Assembly (NCBI RefSeq): GCF_011578045.1
Contig: NZ_CP049801.1
Coordinates: 3,038,001 to 3,102,000, forward strand
Reading direction: 5' to 3'
DNA: 64,000 bases
From: Acinetobacter shaoyimingii
Lineage (GTDB): Bacteria; Pseudomonadota; Gammaproteobacteria; Pseudomonadales; Moraxellaceae
The notes below the pieces were generated by a model. It was not told the origin of the DNA. It searched no databases and saw only the letters and a program-made list of their open reading frames with translations. Position 1 is the first letter of the stretch. Each line of letters starts with the position of its first letter. Below, one piece after another: positions 32,608 through 41,984 of this stretch. A program made the position numbers and the translations under genes.

Positions 32608-32866
32608 AGATTATTCAACACATTCGTATGCAAGTTGTCAGAATATTACACCAGATTGGCAAAATAATTCACTGTTGTTTTTAGCATTTTTTATCGTAAT
32701 TTACACAAGCACACTGTTGTCTTCGTACAATTAAAAATTAAAATTAGACATAAAATAGGATGTGATCACCTATTTTCTTAGTCATAAAAAATATGACCAA
32801 GTAAATGATTTAAAAAAATTTGAACACTCGGTCAAAACTATAAAAATAGATGAACATAGGATGCTC

Positions 32867-34195
32867 ATGAATATCAATAAGTCAACATTAAATACCAAAT
32901 ACAAACATATTTTTTTCATACTCCATATCTGTATGGGAATGACATCGATCTCACATGCAAAAATTCTCACATGGAAAGACAATATCCCAAGTAGCTTGAG
33001 CCAATTTCAAAACAATCCTGAACAACTGGCCCATTTAGCCCAAGATAAAATTGTCATTTATACCCTTCCAGCAACCAAGACTTCCCTTCCCACACTGAAA
33101 ACCGATCCGAACCCTATCGCAAATTTTACCACAGCAGCAGTAGTTGTTCCTGTCAGTCCTAGCGCTGTGGAAAAAACCATAGGCAACTATGCAGAATATG
33201 TTGGGCTTTATCCCACATTAAAATCTGCAAAAATACTTGAACGATCTGGCAACATCACTCAAGTCAAATATAAGGTGTCTATACCCACACCTATTCCTGT
33301 GTTGAACTTTAATGAAGATGTGACATTTCAACATCAACTGGATAAAAATAGCTTAGCCAGTATAGTGATTGATGCACCCATTCCTTATGGCGTGGGCAAA
33401 ATCGAATGGTTTCGCTTAGCTGAAAATAAGACCTTGATTACATTGACCCAATGGGGTGATTTAAACCATCCCAAAGGTTTTGTATTTAGTAAAATTATGA
33501 ATGCTGTACCTGAAGCCAAATTGGGGATTCCAAGCGGCACCAATACGTTTATTTTAGAATCGCTAAGGAAGCGTTTTTCCGCAAATACTAAAACAACGAC
33601 ATTGTCAGCTGGGGAGTTTCCGCAAGTATATCTCAGTCCTGCCCAGTTAGAGAAAGTCAGCCAACTCAGTCAAAATACACAGCATCCTGTCAGTTTTGTG
33701 CATTTACCATCTTCAGTGCCGTATAAGCATAGCAATGAGAACTTACGTTTTGTGACGACTTATCAATACTATAGTCAATCTCCACAACAATTACAGAAAT
33801 GGACTCAACCCAATGCGTATAAAATGTTATTTCCAAGACAAATAAAAAGTATAAAGACCACAGCGCTTGAACATGGTAGCCAAGATGCTGAGTTTAAAGT
33901 CAGCGTTGGCTTAGGGGTCATTAATATTCCATTTCATTTTAAAATGAATTTTAACTATCCAAACGCCACATCAAATGCGTTTTATGCCAATGGCGGTGAT
34001 TTAAAATATATCAAAGGTACGACTGAATTTAATGCCCATGCAAAAGGTACATTACTTAAAATGGTGACCGCCATGAAGATTGATGAAAAAGCCCCATTTT
34101 TAATACGTGCTGCACGTAGCCTGCCTTATCATGATGTATTACCCACCGTTGGCGGTAATGTCGTCTTCGCTGAAAAAATTAAGGCAAAGAATTGA
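32867..34195 (+). CDS. exported SRPBCC/START-like protein, two repeats possible
   Basis: ATG at 32867, preceded by AGGA at 5 bases, starts a signal peptide (MNINKSTLNTKYKHIFFILH, cleaved near SHA-KIL); an open frame extends upstream to 32762 but crosses promoter-like sequence. The mature protein of about 415 residues carries a START-like lipid-binding fold from about residue 80 (VVVPVSPSAVEKTIGNYAEY, WFRLAENKTLITLTQWGDL) and a second half with a similar strand pattern. Ligand unknown. A hairpin including the stop codon forms its terminator. Confidence 0.72.
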   Translation: MNINKSTLNTKYKHIFFILHICMGMTSISHAKILTWKDNIPSSLSQFQNNPEQLAHLAQDKIVIYTLPATKTSLPTLKTDPNPIANFTTAAVVVPVSPSAVEKTIGNYAEYVGLYPTLKSAKILERSGNITQVKYKVSIPTPIPVLNFNEDVTFQHQLDKNSLASIVIDAPIPYGVGKIEWFRLAENKTLITLTQWGDLNHPKGFVFSKIMNAVPEAKLGIPSGTNTFILESLRKRFSANTKTTTLSAGEFPQVYLSPAQLEKVSQLSQNTQHPVSFVHLPSSVPYKHSNENLRFVTTYQYYSQSPQQLQKWTQPNAYKMLFPRQIKSIKTTALEHGSQDAEFKVSVGLGVINIPFHFKMNFNYPNATSNAFYANGGDLKYIKGTTEFNAHAKGTLLKMVTAMKIDEKAPFLIRAARSLPYHDVLPTVGGNVVFAEKIKAKN

Positions 34196-34220
34196 GACTA
34201 AAAGACCTCAATTCTTTTAT
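34186..34220 (+). terminator. terminator overlapping the 32867 gene stop
   Basis: AAAGAATTGAG pairs with CTCAATTCTTT, followed by TATTT; the left arm includes the stop codon. Confidence 0.7.
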
Positions 34221-34242
34221 TTAAAGATCCATCCTCAAAAAA

Positions 34243-34974
34243 TTAAAACAGAGTTAATGGCACAAAGACCGCATCAGCCGCCAATGCAAATGGGGTCAGC
34301 GCTACTTTTTTCAGGAATAGCCCTTGGTTGACTGTTTTTTTAGTTGATCCCTTTGCATAGATATCAATTGCATAATTCTGACTGAATTTTTCAAATTTTA
34401 TATTTTTCAATTCATTACTCAGCCCAACCACCTGCCCTTTCAATTGGATATTCTTGACCAACATGGTTGTAGATATTTTATTGCCTACGTCGATTCTTTT
34501 TGATTGTGCACCCAATTTTCTAATTTTTTCAATTTCATCATTACTAAGTTTGGTCTTGGTATAATACAGATCGATAGAACCGCTAAAATCTAATGCATGA
34601 CTATCATTTTTATTTTGCTCCAAATTGATCACCAAACGGCAATCGCATCCTTCATATAGTTTTAATCGCCAATACTCATGCTCAGGCATCGACTGAATGA
34701 CCTTTAATGCGTCTCGTGCACCTGAGTCAATTTTGTAAGCATATTTTTGACCAATAATCATGAGTTGTGGTGCATTGGTTTTATTTTTAGTTTGAACCTG
34801 AACAAAACCAAGCAATAAGTCTTGATGAAGAAGTTCACCTTGCGTTGTTTCTGTTTTGACGGCTTTATCCATAGACAATGGACCACCCGCGTCTGTCCAA
34901 ACCAGTGCGGTACACCCATTTAAAATCAAACAAGATGTGATTATTGCGATTGAATTTAAGATATTTTTTTGCAT
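34243..34974 (-). CDS. uncharacterised lipoprotein
   Basis: This 243-residue lipoprotein has a signal peptide with lipobox LNGC (Cys21). The mature part contains CDC near residue 108 and beta-rich sequence, then a C-terminal hydrophobic stretch (VALTPFALAADAVFVPLTLF) that could be a membrane-associated helix. I do not recognise the family. It is convergent with the START-like gene and is followed on its 5' side by the tRNA-Arg terminator. Confidence 0.68.
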   Translation of the reverse strand: MQKNILNSIAIITSCLILNGCTALVWTDAGGPLSMDKAVKTETTQGELLHQDLLLGFVQVQTKNKTNAPQLMIIGQKYAYKIDSGARDALKVIQSMPEHEYWRLKLYEGCDCRLVINLEQNKNDSHALDFSGSIDLYYTKTKLSNDEIEKIRKLGAQSKRIDVGNKISTTMLVKNIQLKGQVVGLSNELKNIKFEKFSQNYAIDIYAKGSTKKTVNQGLFLKKVALTPFALAADAVFVPLTLF

Positions 34975-35068
34975 TTTCTTGTACTTATAATGAGATAATT
35001 AATATAAATAACATAACGTTATTATAAAAATTAATCAATATGCATCTACTACTATAAATGACAGGCAC

Positions 35069-35093
35069 AAAAAAACCGCAACATGTGCGGTTT
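35069..35093 (-). terminator. terminator of tRNA-Arg 1
   Basis: AAACCGCA and TGCGGTTT pair around ACATG; the T run lies on the minus strand. Confidence 0.85.
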
Positions 35094-35124
35094 AATCTAA
35101 TTTTACATCTCTCGATGATCAAGT

Positions 35125-35201
35125 TGGTGCGCTCAGAGAGATTCGAACTCCCGACCCCTTAGTTCGTAGCCAAGTGCTCTATCCAGCTGAGCTATGAGCG
35201 C
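35125..35201 (-). tRNA. tRNA-Arg (ACG), copy 1
   Basis: A 77-base cloverleaf starts GCGCTCATAGCT and ends with CCA. The anticodon loop CTACGAA gives ACG. It is separated from the other copies by 664 bases and has its own promoter at 35220. Confidence 0.96.
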
Positions 35202-35219
35202 GACGTCTTGATGGAACGC

Positions 35220-35247
35220 ATTATACGCATTTTGAAATAGGATGTAA
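35220..35247 (-). promoter_or_regulatory. promoter of tRNA-Arg 1
   Basis: On the minus strand TTACAT (35242-35247), 16 bases, TATAAT (35220-35225). The start would fall about 10 bases before the tRNA. Confidence 0.6.
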
Positions 35248-35411
35248 GTCTTTTTTAATAAAACACGAATCAAATGTTTAGTATTTAAACATAATGCGAA
35301 TAATCGATGAAAAATAAAACAAAACCAACAATAAATATAAATGCTTACAGATGAATTCGCTAAAATGAGACTAAAAATAATACCCATGATTAAAATCAAA
35401 TGACTTAAAAA

Positions 35412-35609
35412 TTAACTCACAGAAATCAATTGCAATTGAGACATACAATCCGCGCAATAAATCACGTGATCTTCAAAAATATTTTCGATCATTAAAACAT
35501 AAACAAACCCTGTCAAGGTTCGATTACAGCCGTCACACTGACGTAAATCAATATGACAGGTGAAGTCCACATGGTCATAGATGTAATAGCCATCCGTATA
35601 CTTATTCAT
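35412..35609 (-). CDS. small zinc-ribbon-like protein, 65 residues
   Basis: This 65-residue frame has a GGGA ribosome site directly before the ATG. Two CxxC pairs, in CDGCN (about residue 25) and CADCM (about residue 52), could form a zinc ribbon, and the rest is rich in tyrosine and aspartate. It lies inside the 600-bp stretch between two tRNA-Arg repeats. I do not recognise a family, and function is unknown. Codon use looks normal for the window. Confidence 0.6.
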   Translation of the reverse strand: MNKYTDGYYIYDHVDFTCHIDLRQCDGCNRTLTGFVYVLMIENIFEDHVIYCADCMSQLQLISVS

Positions 35610-35809
35610 TGTTCCCTTTCTTGTTTTGTTTACTCTTTATAATATACCGCGCGATGCTTTAAATAACTTGAACACAGCTGCGCTGTGCGACAAAACTAGT
35701 CGCATATATTTATTGAACTATCCATTAAATTGATGCAATTCACGCATGTCAAAAAACAGATCCATTGAACAATTGATTGAAGCATGTGTTATGAGCAAAA
35801 TTCAGGCAC

Positions 35810-35834
35810 AAAAAAACCGCAACATGTGCGGTTT
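35810..35834 (-). terminator. terminator of the tRNA-Ser/Arg/Arg transcript
   Basis: Same hairpin as at 35069, AAACCGCA with TGCGGTTT. Confidence 0.85.
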
Positions 35835-35865
35835 AATCTAATTTTACATCTCTCGATGATCAAGT

Positions 35866-35942
35866 TGGTGCGCTCAGAGAGATTCGAACTCCCGACCCCT
35901 TAGTTCGTAGCCAAGTGCTCTATCCAGCTGAGCTATGAGCGC
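35866..35942 (-). tRNA. tRNA-Arg (ACG), copy 2
   Basis: Identical to copy 1. It lies third in the transcript that starts before tRNA-Ser. Confidence 0.96.
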
Positions 35943-35987
35943 GTACTTGAGTTGTCTTTCGACTTCGTTACAACGATTTAACTTGAT

Positions 35988-36064
35988 TGGTGCGCTCAGA
36001 GAGATTCGAACTCCCGACCCCTTAGTTCGTAGCCAAGTGCTCTATCCAGCTGAGCTATGAGCGC
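35988..36064 (-). tRNA. tRNA-Arg (ACG), copy 3
   Basis: Identical cloverleaf, 45 bases upstream of copy 2 and 16 bases downstream of tRNA-Ser. Its flanks differ from copies 1 and 2. Confidence 0.96.
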
Positions 36065-36080
36065 ATTTCAAGTTTTTCGT

Positions 36081-36172
36081 TGGCGGTGAGAGAGGGATTC
36101 GAACCCTCGGTGGGAGTTAAAGCCCACGCTCCCTTAGCAGGGGAGTACCTTCAGCCACTCGGCCACCTCACC
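36081..36172 (-). tRNA. tRNA-Ser (GCT)
   Basis: A 92-base tRNA with a long variable arm starts GGTGAGGTGGCC; anticodon loop CTGCTAA, encoded CCA. Confidence 0.95.
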
Positions 36173-36185
36173 GTAACGAGTCGCC

Positions 36186-36214
36186 ATAATACAAACTTCG
36201 ACCTCACTCTTCAA
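36186..36214 (-). promoter_or_regulatory. promoter of the tRNA-Ser/Arg/Arg operon
   Basis: On the minus strand TTGAAG (36209-36214), 17 bases, TATTAT (36186-36191). Confidence 0.65.
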
Positions 36215-36439
36215 GTGAGTTTTCAAAAAATTATAATATTTTTGATCAATCATATATTTTTTATACGATTTTCGGCTTTTTTAAAAAATTTCGTACATTT
36301 TCGGCAAAGAAATATAAAATAAGGAATGCACAAAACTATAAAATTGATGCGAAAAACACATTATTGCAATCAATTACGTGCAGTATGCGTCATCATGACT
36401 TATGCTAAACCTATCTTCTGACATGAAGCAAAGGACATT

Positions 36440-38962
36440 ATGAAAAATTGGGTCGACCCTGAAGCTAAAGCGGAAGCTGAACGTTACGATAATCCTATTC
36501 CAAGCCGTGTTCTTATTTTGGAAACGATTGAGAATAAAAAACAACCTCTCTCCCATTCTGAGTTTGTCGAAATTTTTGAAATTGCCGATCAAAAAAGTAT
36601 TGAGGCTTTGAGCCATCGTTTAAGCGCAATGGTGCGTGATGGCCAATTGATGAAAGATGGATTTAAATTTCAGCTAATGGCTGATCAACCTACCTTTGAT
36701 GCGACGGTTTATATCAATTCAAAAGGTTTAGGTTCTGCAAGCTTAGACGGCAAAAAAGATGAAATGCTATTGCCTGAGCGCGAATTGCGCCAAGTGTTTC
36801 ATGGTGACCGTGTCAAAGTACAACAAACGTCTGTAGACCGTAAAGGAAAAGCTTGGGGCTTTATTACAGAAATCACGCAACGTCGTGTCAAACAAGTGAT
36901 TGGCAAATTGGCAGAATTTGAAGGTGAATTCTTTATTCAACCAGCAGCACCAAACGCACATCAACCGATTCCACTTGAAAAGGAGTTGGTTGAACATGCA
37001 ACTGTCAAAGTTGGGGACTTTGTACGTGTTGAAATAGATGACTATCCAACCCGTGATGAATTTGCAACGGCACATATTGTGCAATCTATGGCAGATAAAG
37101 CGGATACTGAAATCATTATTCCACAAACGATTTTAGAATTTGGATTGCCTTTTGAGTTTCCAGAAGCAGTTATTAAGGAAGCTGAAAACTTTAAAGAACC
37201 GAATGCCAAAGACATTCAAGGTCGAATTGACTTACGTAATTTGCCTTTAGTAACTATTGATGGTGAAGATGCACGTGACTTCGACGATGCTGTATATGCT
37301 GAAAAACGTCCAGGTGGTGGTTACCGTGTCGTGGTTGCAATTGCCGATGTCAGCCATTATGTACGCACAGACAAGCCTTTAGATGATGAAGCGCAAGAGC
37401 GTGGTACCTCTGTGTACTTCCCTCACTTTGTTTTACCGATGCTTCCTGAAGCACTCTCAAATGGCTTATGTTCTTTAAATCCGAGCGTTGACCGTCTTTG
37501 TATGGTCTGTGATTTAAAACTGTCTCGTGCAGGTAAAGTGACCGGTTATGAGTTCTACCCTTCGGTGATGCATTCAAAAGCACGTTTAACCTATGACAAA
37601 GTTGCACAGTACTTTGAAGGTGATAGCGCTGCGATTACTGAAGATCGAGATGTTCGAAAATCCTTAAATACATTGTTCCAACTTTATCAAACACTCAAAG
37701 GCTTACGTGCTGAACGTCATGCGATGGAGTTTGAAACGGTTGAAACCTATATGACCTTTGATGAGCTTGGCGGTATTAAAGAAATTCTGCCACGTAGCCG
37801 TAACGAAGCGCATAAATTGATTGAAGAATGTATGTTGCTTGCTAACGTTGCTGCAGCTGAATATGCACTGAAAAATGATATTCCAATGCTGTACCGTGTG
37901 CATGAGCCACCAGAGTTTTCACGCATTCAAAAAGTGCGTGATTTTGTGAAGCTTTTGGGACTCACCTTCCCTGAACAGCCAACGCAAAAAGATTATCAAG
38001 CCGTGATTGAAGCAACCAAAGATCGTATTGATGCACCAAGCATTCACTCGGTACTTTTACGTTCAATGATGCAAGCATATTATGGTCCAAATAACGCAGG
38101 TCACTTTGGCTTGGCTTATGAAGCCTATACACATTTCACATCACCAATTCGTCGTTACCCTGATCTTTTGTTACATCGTGCAATTAAAGCACATTTGCAA
38201 CACAAGCCTTCTCCGCTTTCAGGTGGTGCTTTAGAAGAAGCAGGTACACATTTCTCTGCGACTGAGCGTCGTGCAGATGAAGCTTCTCGTTCTGTAACGA
38301 CATGGTTGAAATGTCACTACATGAAGCAACATATTGGTGAGGAATTTGTTGGTTCAATCAGTGCAACAGCTGAATTTGGCTTATTTGTGACCCTGAAAGA
38401 TCTCTATGTCGATGGCATGGTTCATGTCAGCCAACTCGGTGATGACTACTTCGTTTATGATCAAGCAAGTCAAAGCTTGGTAGGTCAAAACCGCGGTCAA
38501 GTGTTTAGCTTAGGTGATGATGTCCGTATTAAAGTTGCTGGTGTCAATCTTGAAGAGCGTAAAATTGACTTTGAGTTAATTCAACAACTCAGTCATGGTG
38601 GTCGCGCAATTCGCAGTCGTGCTCCACGTGTAGCAAAAGAAAGCGTAAAACCAACGGGCAGACCAAATACCTCTCAAGCGAATCCAACAGCGCAAAGACA
38701 GAACACCAGAACTGCGACCAAACCGATTACTAAAGAAGAAGTCTTTGACCGTATGTTTAAAGAAGCTTCTGAGATCATTACCATTGAAGATGATCGTCAA
38801 CCTGTTCGTAAGAAAAAGGCGAAATCTAAACCTGTAAATTCTGCAAAAAAAGCAGAGAAAAAATCGACTGCTAAGTCTGCTGAAGCGAAAGCAAAAGACA
38901 AGGCTAAGAAAAAAGCTAAGGCCAAAAAGAAAAAGGCCAATGCAAAATCCAAACTTGATTAA
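36440..38962 (+). CDS. rnr: ribonuclease R
   Basis: This 840-residue processive 3'-5' exoribonuclease degrades structured RNA. It has an N-terminal helix-turn-helix, two cold-shock domains, and the catalytic RNB domain from about residue 260, with the metal-binding motif DGEDARDFDDAV near residue 275. An S1 domain follows at about residue 650 and then a lysine-rich tail (poly-KKKAKAKK type), as in other RNase R proteins. Length is normal. A terminator follows. The adjacent trmH/rlmB seen in E. coli is absent. Confidence 0.97.
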   Translation: MKNWVDPEAKAEAERYDNPIPSRVLILETIENKKQPLSHSEFVEIFEIADQKSIEALSHRLSAMVRDGQLMKDGFKFQLMADQPTFDATVYINSKGLGSASLDGKKDEMLLPERELRQVFHGDRVKVQQTSVDRKGKAWGFITEITQRRVKQVIGKLAEFEGEFFIQPAAPNAHQPIPLEKELVEHATVKVGDFVRVEIDDYPTRDEFATAHIVQSMADKADTEIIIPQTILEFGLPFEFPEAVIKEAENFKEPNAKDIQGRIDLRNLPLVTIDGEDARDFDDAVYAEKRPGGGYRVVVAIADVSHYVRTDKPLDDEAQERGTSVYFPHFVLPMLPEALSNGLCSLNPSVDRLCMVCDLKLSRAGKVTGYEFYPSVMHSKARLTYDKVAQYFEGDSAAITEDRDVRKSLNTLFQLYQTLKGLRAERHAMEFETVETYMTFDELGGIKEILPRSRNEAHKLIEECMLLANVAAAEYALKNDIPMLYRVHEPPEFSRIQKVRDFVKLLGLTFPEQPTQKDYQAVIEATKDRIDAPSIHSVLLRSMMQAYYGPNNAGHFGLAYEAYTHFTSPIRRYPDLLLHRAIKAHLQHKPSPLSGGALEEAGTHFSATERRADEASRSVTTWLKCHYMKQHIGEEFVGSISATAEFGLFVTLKDLYVDGMVHVSQLGDDYFVYDQASQSLVGQNRGQVFSLGDDVRIKVAGVNLEERKIDFELIQQLSHGGRAIRSRAPRVAKESVKPTGRPNTSQANPTAQRQNTRTATKPITKEEVFDRMFKEASEIITIEDDRQPVRKKKAKSKPVNSAKKAEKKSTAKSAEAKAKDKAKKKAKAKKKKANAKSKLD

Positions 38963-38968
38963 ACAAAC

Positions 38969-38997
38969 AAAAAGAGCGCTTCGGCGCTCTTTTTTAT
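38969..38997 (+). terminator. terminator of rnr
   Basis: AAAAAGAGCGC-TTCG-GCGCTCTTTTTT, a stable tetraloop hairpin with a T run. Confidence 0.95.
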
Positions 38998-39047
38998 TTT
39001 GGAATGAAATGTCTAAATCAAAAATGGGTTATATTTATCCAAACTCA

Positions 39048-39438
39048 TTACAGACTGCATTTATTTAAAATTGCTTCTTCTACGAGAGCTTGTAGAAGTG
39101 TTTCATATAAATAGTTTTCATCATAATAGCTATTCAATTGGTTTGCATATTCTACGTTTGCAATCACTAAATTTCTTACAGGAATATTAATACTGCAAAT
39201 ATCTGCTTGTTTATGATCAGCGAGTTCCTCATATACTTTTTCATGTGTTTTCAGACCCAAGCGAAAAGCTTCAAAACTTCTCTTTTTTTGATGAGGCAGC
39301 TCTCCCAATTCAAGTTGAAATCTTGCCATTTCGGGCGATAAATGATTCAAAATTTGGCTTATATTGTAATCTTGCGTATGTCCTAATGGTGATAATCCGA
39401 ATATCGCAATGCAGAAAAACTTTCTTATTAAATATCAT
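39048..39438 (-). pseudogene. small exported protein gene, frameshifted near its start
   Basis: The main frame (39048 to about 39430) has no standard start until the TTG at 39350, but upstream it reads as a signal peptide (KFFCIAIFGLSPLGHT) joined to YNISQILNHLSPEMARFQLEL. An ATG at 39438 with TATAAT upstream begins another frame, MIFNKKVF, and enters the main frame only if the extra C at 39414 (after five T) is removed. The repaired protein would be about 129 residues, exported, and without a family I recognise. Alternatively it starts at the TTG and is intact, with 100 residues and no signal. Confidence 0.6.
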
Positions 39439-39679
39439 ATTTAAAAATAAAGCCTTATTTTACATTATATAAGCTGTGAAAATCGCATGCTTATTAAGGT
39501 GTAATCAATAGTTCATATGTCGTGCTGAACATTAAGTGAATATGAGATTTTGAATAAAACTTAAAACTGTTCATCTCAAATAACATCTTTACTCAGCTTT
39601 ATTCACCTAACTCCCTTGATTTCATCTCTAAAAACCCCTACATCTAATACTATCTTTAAACATAATTTGGCATAACGAA

Positions 39680-41719
39680 ATGACTTTAGAAAAGGCGACT
39701 TTGCCTGTTCCACAATTTGATCAAATCACACTCGATCAGCTAAAACAAAATATCGAAAAAACCATCCAAAGTGGGCAAACATTTTTAGATGAACTCAAAG
39801 AAGTTCCACCGACTATTCAAGAACAGCTCAATGCTTTAGAAAAAATTGATACGCTTGAAAATGAAATGAGTGAATCTTGGGGTGTGCTTTCACATCTCAA
39901 CGCGGTAATGAACAACGCTGAAACACGTGAGGTTTATCAAAGCATATTGCCAAATTTAAGTGAATATTACACCCAGCTTGGTCAACACAACCCGCTCTAT
40001 CAAACTTATCAGCATGTCCATGATGCATCTATTTTTGACACCTTACCTCCAGCCCAACAAAGTGGCATAAAGCTCGCTTTACGCGATTTCAAACTTTCAG
40101 GCGTGGCTTTAGAAGGCGATGCAAAAAAACGCTATGCTGAAATTTCTGCACGTTTATCTCAACTGGGTTCAGACTTCTCTAATCACGTTTTAGATGCAAC
40201 TCAAGCCTATTTCAAACCTTTGACTGAAGAGCAATTAAAGGGTTTACCGCAAAGCAGTATTGATCTGCTCAAACAGTATGGTCAGCAACGTGAACTTGAT
40301 CAGCCTGTAGCAACATTAGATTTTCCGTCTTACTTGGCCATCATGACTTATGCAGAAGATCGTGAACTACGTGAAGAGCTTTATAAAGCATATACAACTC
40401 GGGCTTCTGATCAGTCAGACAAAACTGAGTTTGACAACACTGAAGTGATGCAAGAAATTCTAAAATTACGCCAAGAAATGGCGAATTTGTTGGGTTTCAA
40501 CAATTTTGCTGATTATTCACTTGCCAGCAAAATGGCACCAAATGTAGAAGCAGTTGATCAATTCTTAGTTGAGCTTGCTGAACACGCGCGTGCTCCTGCA
40601 ACCCAAGAAGTTGAAGAATTAAAAGCTTTGGCGAAAGAACAAGGCATTGATGAAATCAAACCTTGGGATACCACCTTCTATTCTGAAAAACTCAAAGTAC
40701 AGCAATTCAATTTATCGCAAGAATCACTGAAACCATATTTCCCAACACCAAAAGTGGTTCAAGGCTTATTCAGTATTGTAAATCGTCTATACGGTATTCA
40801 AGTTGTAGAGCGTGAAGCCCCAGTTTGGCATAAAGATGCGCGTTATTATGAGCTGGAAGATCAAGGCACAGTGATTGGCGGTTTCTACTTTGATCTCTAT
40901 GCACGCAGTGGAAAACGTGGTGGTGCATGGATGAGCGGGTTTAGATCTCGTATGCAAACCAGTCACGGTTTACAAAAACCAATTTGCTATATGGTCGGCA
41001 ACTTTACCCCACCTGTCGGTGATCAACCTGCACTTTTGACGCATGATGAAGTGGTCACCTTATTCCATGAATTTGGACATGGTTTGCATCACATGCTGAC
41101 GGAAGTGGATTATATTTCTGTAGCAGGTACGCACGGCGTTGCTTGGGATGCTGTTGAGCTTCCAAGTCAATTTATGGAATTCTGGACTTGGGACAATGAG
41201 AGTCTAGCACTCATTAGCGAGCACATTGAAACCAAAGAATCTCTACCTGCTGATTTACTCAAAGCACTTTTAGATGCACGGTTCTTCCAGTCCGGTATGC
41301 AAACACTACGTCAAATCGAGTTTGCATTATTTGACTTATATATCCATCAGCAAACACCTGCTTTAAATGCCGAGCAAATTCAAGAAACATTGAATGATAT
41401 TCGAAGCAAATATGCCGTTATAGCGACAGCACCATATAACCGTTTCCAACACAGTTTCAGTCATATTTTTGCAGGCGGTTACGCTGCTGGATATTACTCC
41501 TATAAATGGGCAGAAGTTTTAGCCAGTGATGCTTTTGATCGATTTGAAAGTGAAGGTATTTTCAATACCGAAACAGGCAGTGAGTTTAGACAGTTCATCC
41601 TAGCAGTTGGCGGAAAAGTAACTGCGCGTGATGCATTTATCAATTTCCGTGGTCGTGAACCAAAAATAGATGCATTGTTACGTCATCAAGGTTGGACGAA
41701 CCAGTCGAAAAACGCTTAA
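39680..41719 (+). CDS. prlC: oligopeptidase A
   Basis: This 679-residue zinc metallopeptidase of family M3 degrades signal and short peptides in the cytosol. The active site HEFGHGLHH lies at residues 463-471, with the third ligand glutamate in the DAVELPSQFMEFW segment about 25 residues later. The family C-terminal SHIFAGGYAAGYYSY is present. Length matches E. coli PrlC (680). A YheV-like gene follows 33 bases downstream in the same direction. Confidence 0.96.
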   Translation: MTLEKATLPVPQFDQITLDQLKQNIEKTIQSGQTFLDELKEVPPTIQEQLNALEKIDTLENEMSESWGVLSHLNAVMNNAETREVYQSILPNLSEYYTQLGQHNPLYQTYQHVHDASIFDTLPPAQQSGIKLALRDFKLSGVALEGDAKKRYAEISARLSQLGSDFSNHVLDATQAYFKPLTEEQLKGLPQSSIDLLKQYGQQRELDQPVATLDFPSYLAIMTYAEDRELREELYKAYTTRASDQSDKTEFDNTEVMQEILKLRQEMANLLGFNNFADYSLASKMAPNVEAVDQFLVELAEHARAPATQEVEELKALAKEQGIDEIKPWDTTFYSEKLKVQQFNLSQESLKPYFPTPKVVQGLFSIVNRLYGIQVVEREAPVWHKDARYYELEDQGTVIGGFYFDLYARSGKRGGAWMSGFRSRMQTSHGLQKPICYMVGNFTPPVGDQPALLTHDEVVTLFHEFGHGLHHMLTEVDYISVAGTHGVAWDAVELPSQFMEFWTWDNESLALISEHIETKESLPADLLKALLDARFFQSGMQTLRQIEFALFDLYIHQQTPALNAEQIQETLNDIRSKYAVIATAPYNRFQHSFSHIFAGGYAAGYYSYKWAEVLASDAFDRFESEGIFNTETGSEFRQFILAVGGKVTARDAFINFRGREPKIDALLRHQGWTNQSKNA

Positions 41720-41752
41720 ACTAGGTTTACTTTTTGATTATAGGTGAGAGTC

Positions 41753-41959
41753 ATGTCTATTAAACGTCGTTTCATTGCAGGTGCTAAATGTCCTAAATGT
41801 GAAGCGATGGACCGAATAGTCATGCTCACCACTGAAGATGCTGAATGGATTGAATGCGTGGAATGTAACTATTCTGAAAATCGACCAACTTATGTAGATC
41901 AACCAGAACAAGAAGTTGTACCAGATGAAATCGGCGTCGTTCAATTCAAACCGCGTTAA
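41753..41959 (+). CDS. YheV-like zinc-ribbon protein
   Basis: The ATG at 41753, after AGGTGAGAG, gives 68 residues; an in-frame GTG at 41744 overlaps the ribosome site. Pairs CPKC and CVEC form a zinc ribbon, with the family opening KRRFIAGAKCPKC. YheV family proteins have unknown function. Placement right after prlC recurs in other gammaproteobacterial genomes as far as I recall. Confidence 0.82.
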   Translation: MSIKRRFIAGAKCPKCEAMDRIVMLTTEDAEWIECVECNYSENRPTYVDQPEQEVVPDEIGVVQFKPR

Positions 41960-41984
41960 GAACATTTAAATCGGGACAATAAAA

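Larger units (their letters stand above)
35062..35202 (-). repeat. direct repeat copy A (terminator plus tRNA-Arg)
   Basis: 141 bases, identical as read to 35803-35943; offset exactly 741 bases. It contains tRNA-Arg 1 and its terminator. Confidence 0.9.
35803..35943 (-). repeat. direct repeat copy B (terminator plus tRNA-Arg)
   Basis: This is the second copy of 35062-35202, holding tRNA-Arg 2 and its terminator (35810-35834). Confidence 0.9.

Noticed and set aside
35133..35399. 88-codon minus-strand frame overlapping tRNA-Arg 1
   Set aside because: Its 3' half is the tRNA itself (read as a GYELRGREFESL-type tail), a known artefact of tRNA sequence; the 5' half is AT-rich and hydrophobic by chance.
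36080..36322. 80-codon plus-strand frame over tRNA-Ser
   Set aside because: It starts inside antisense tRNA-Ser, giving the familiar REGFEPSVG-like artefact.
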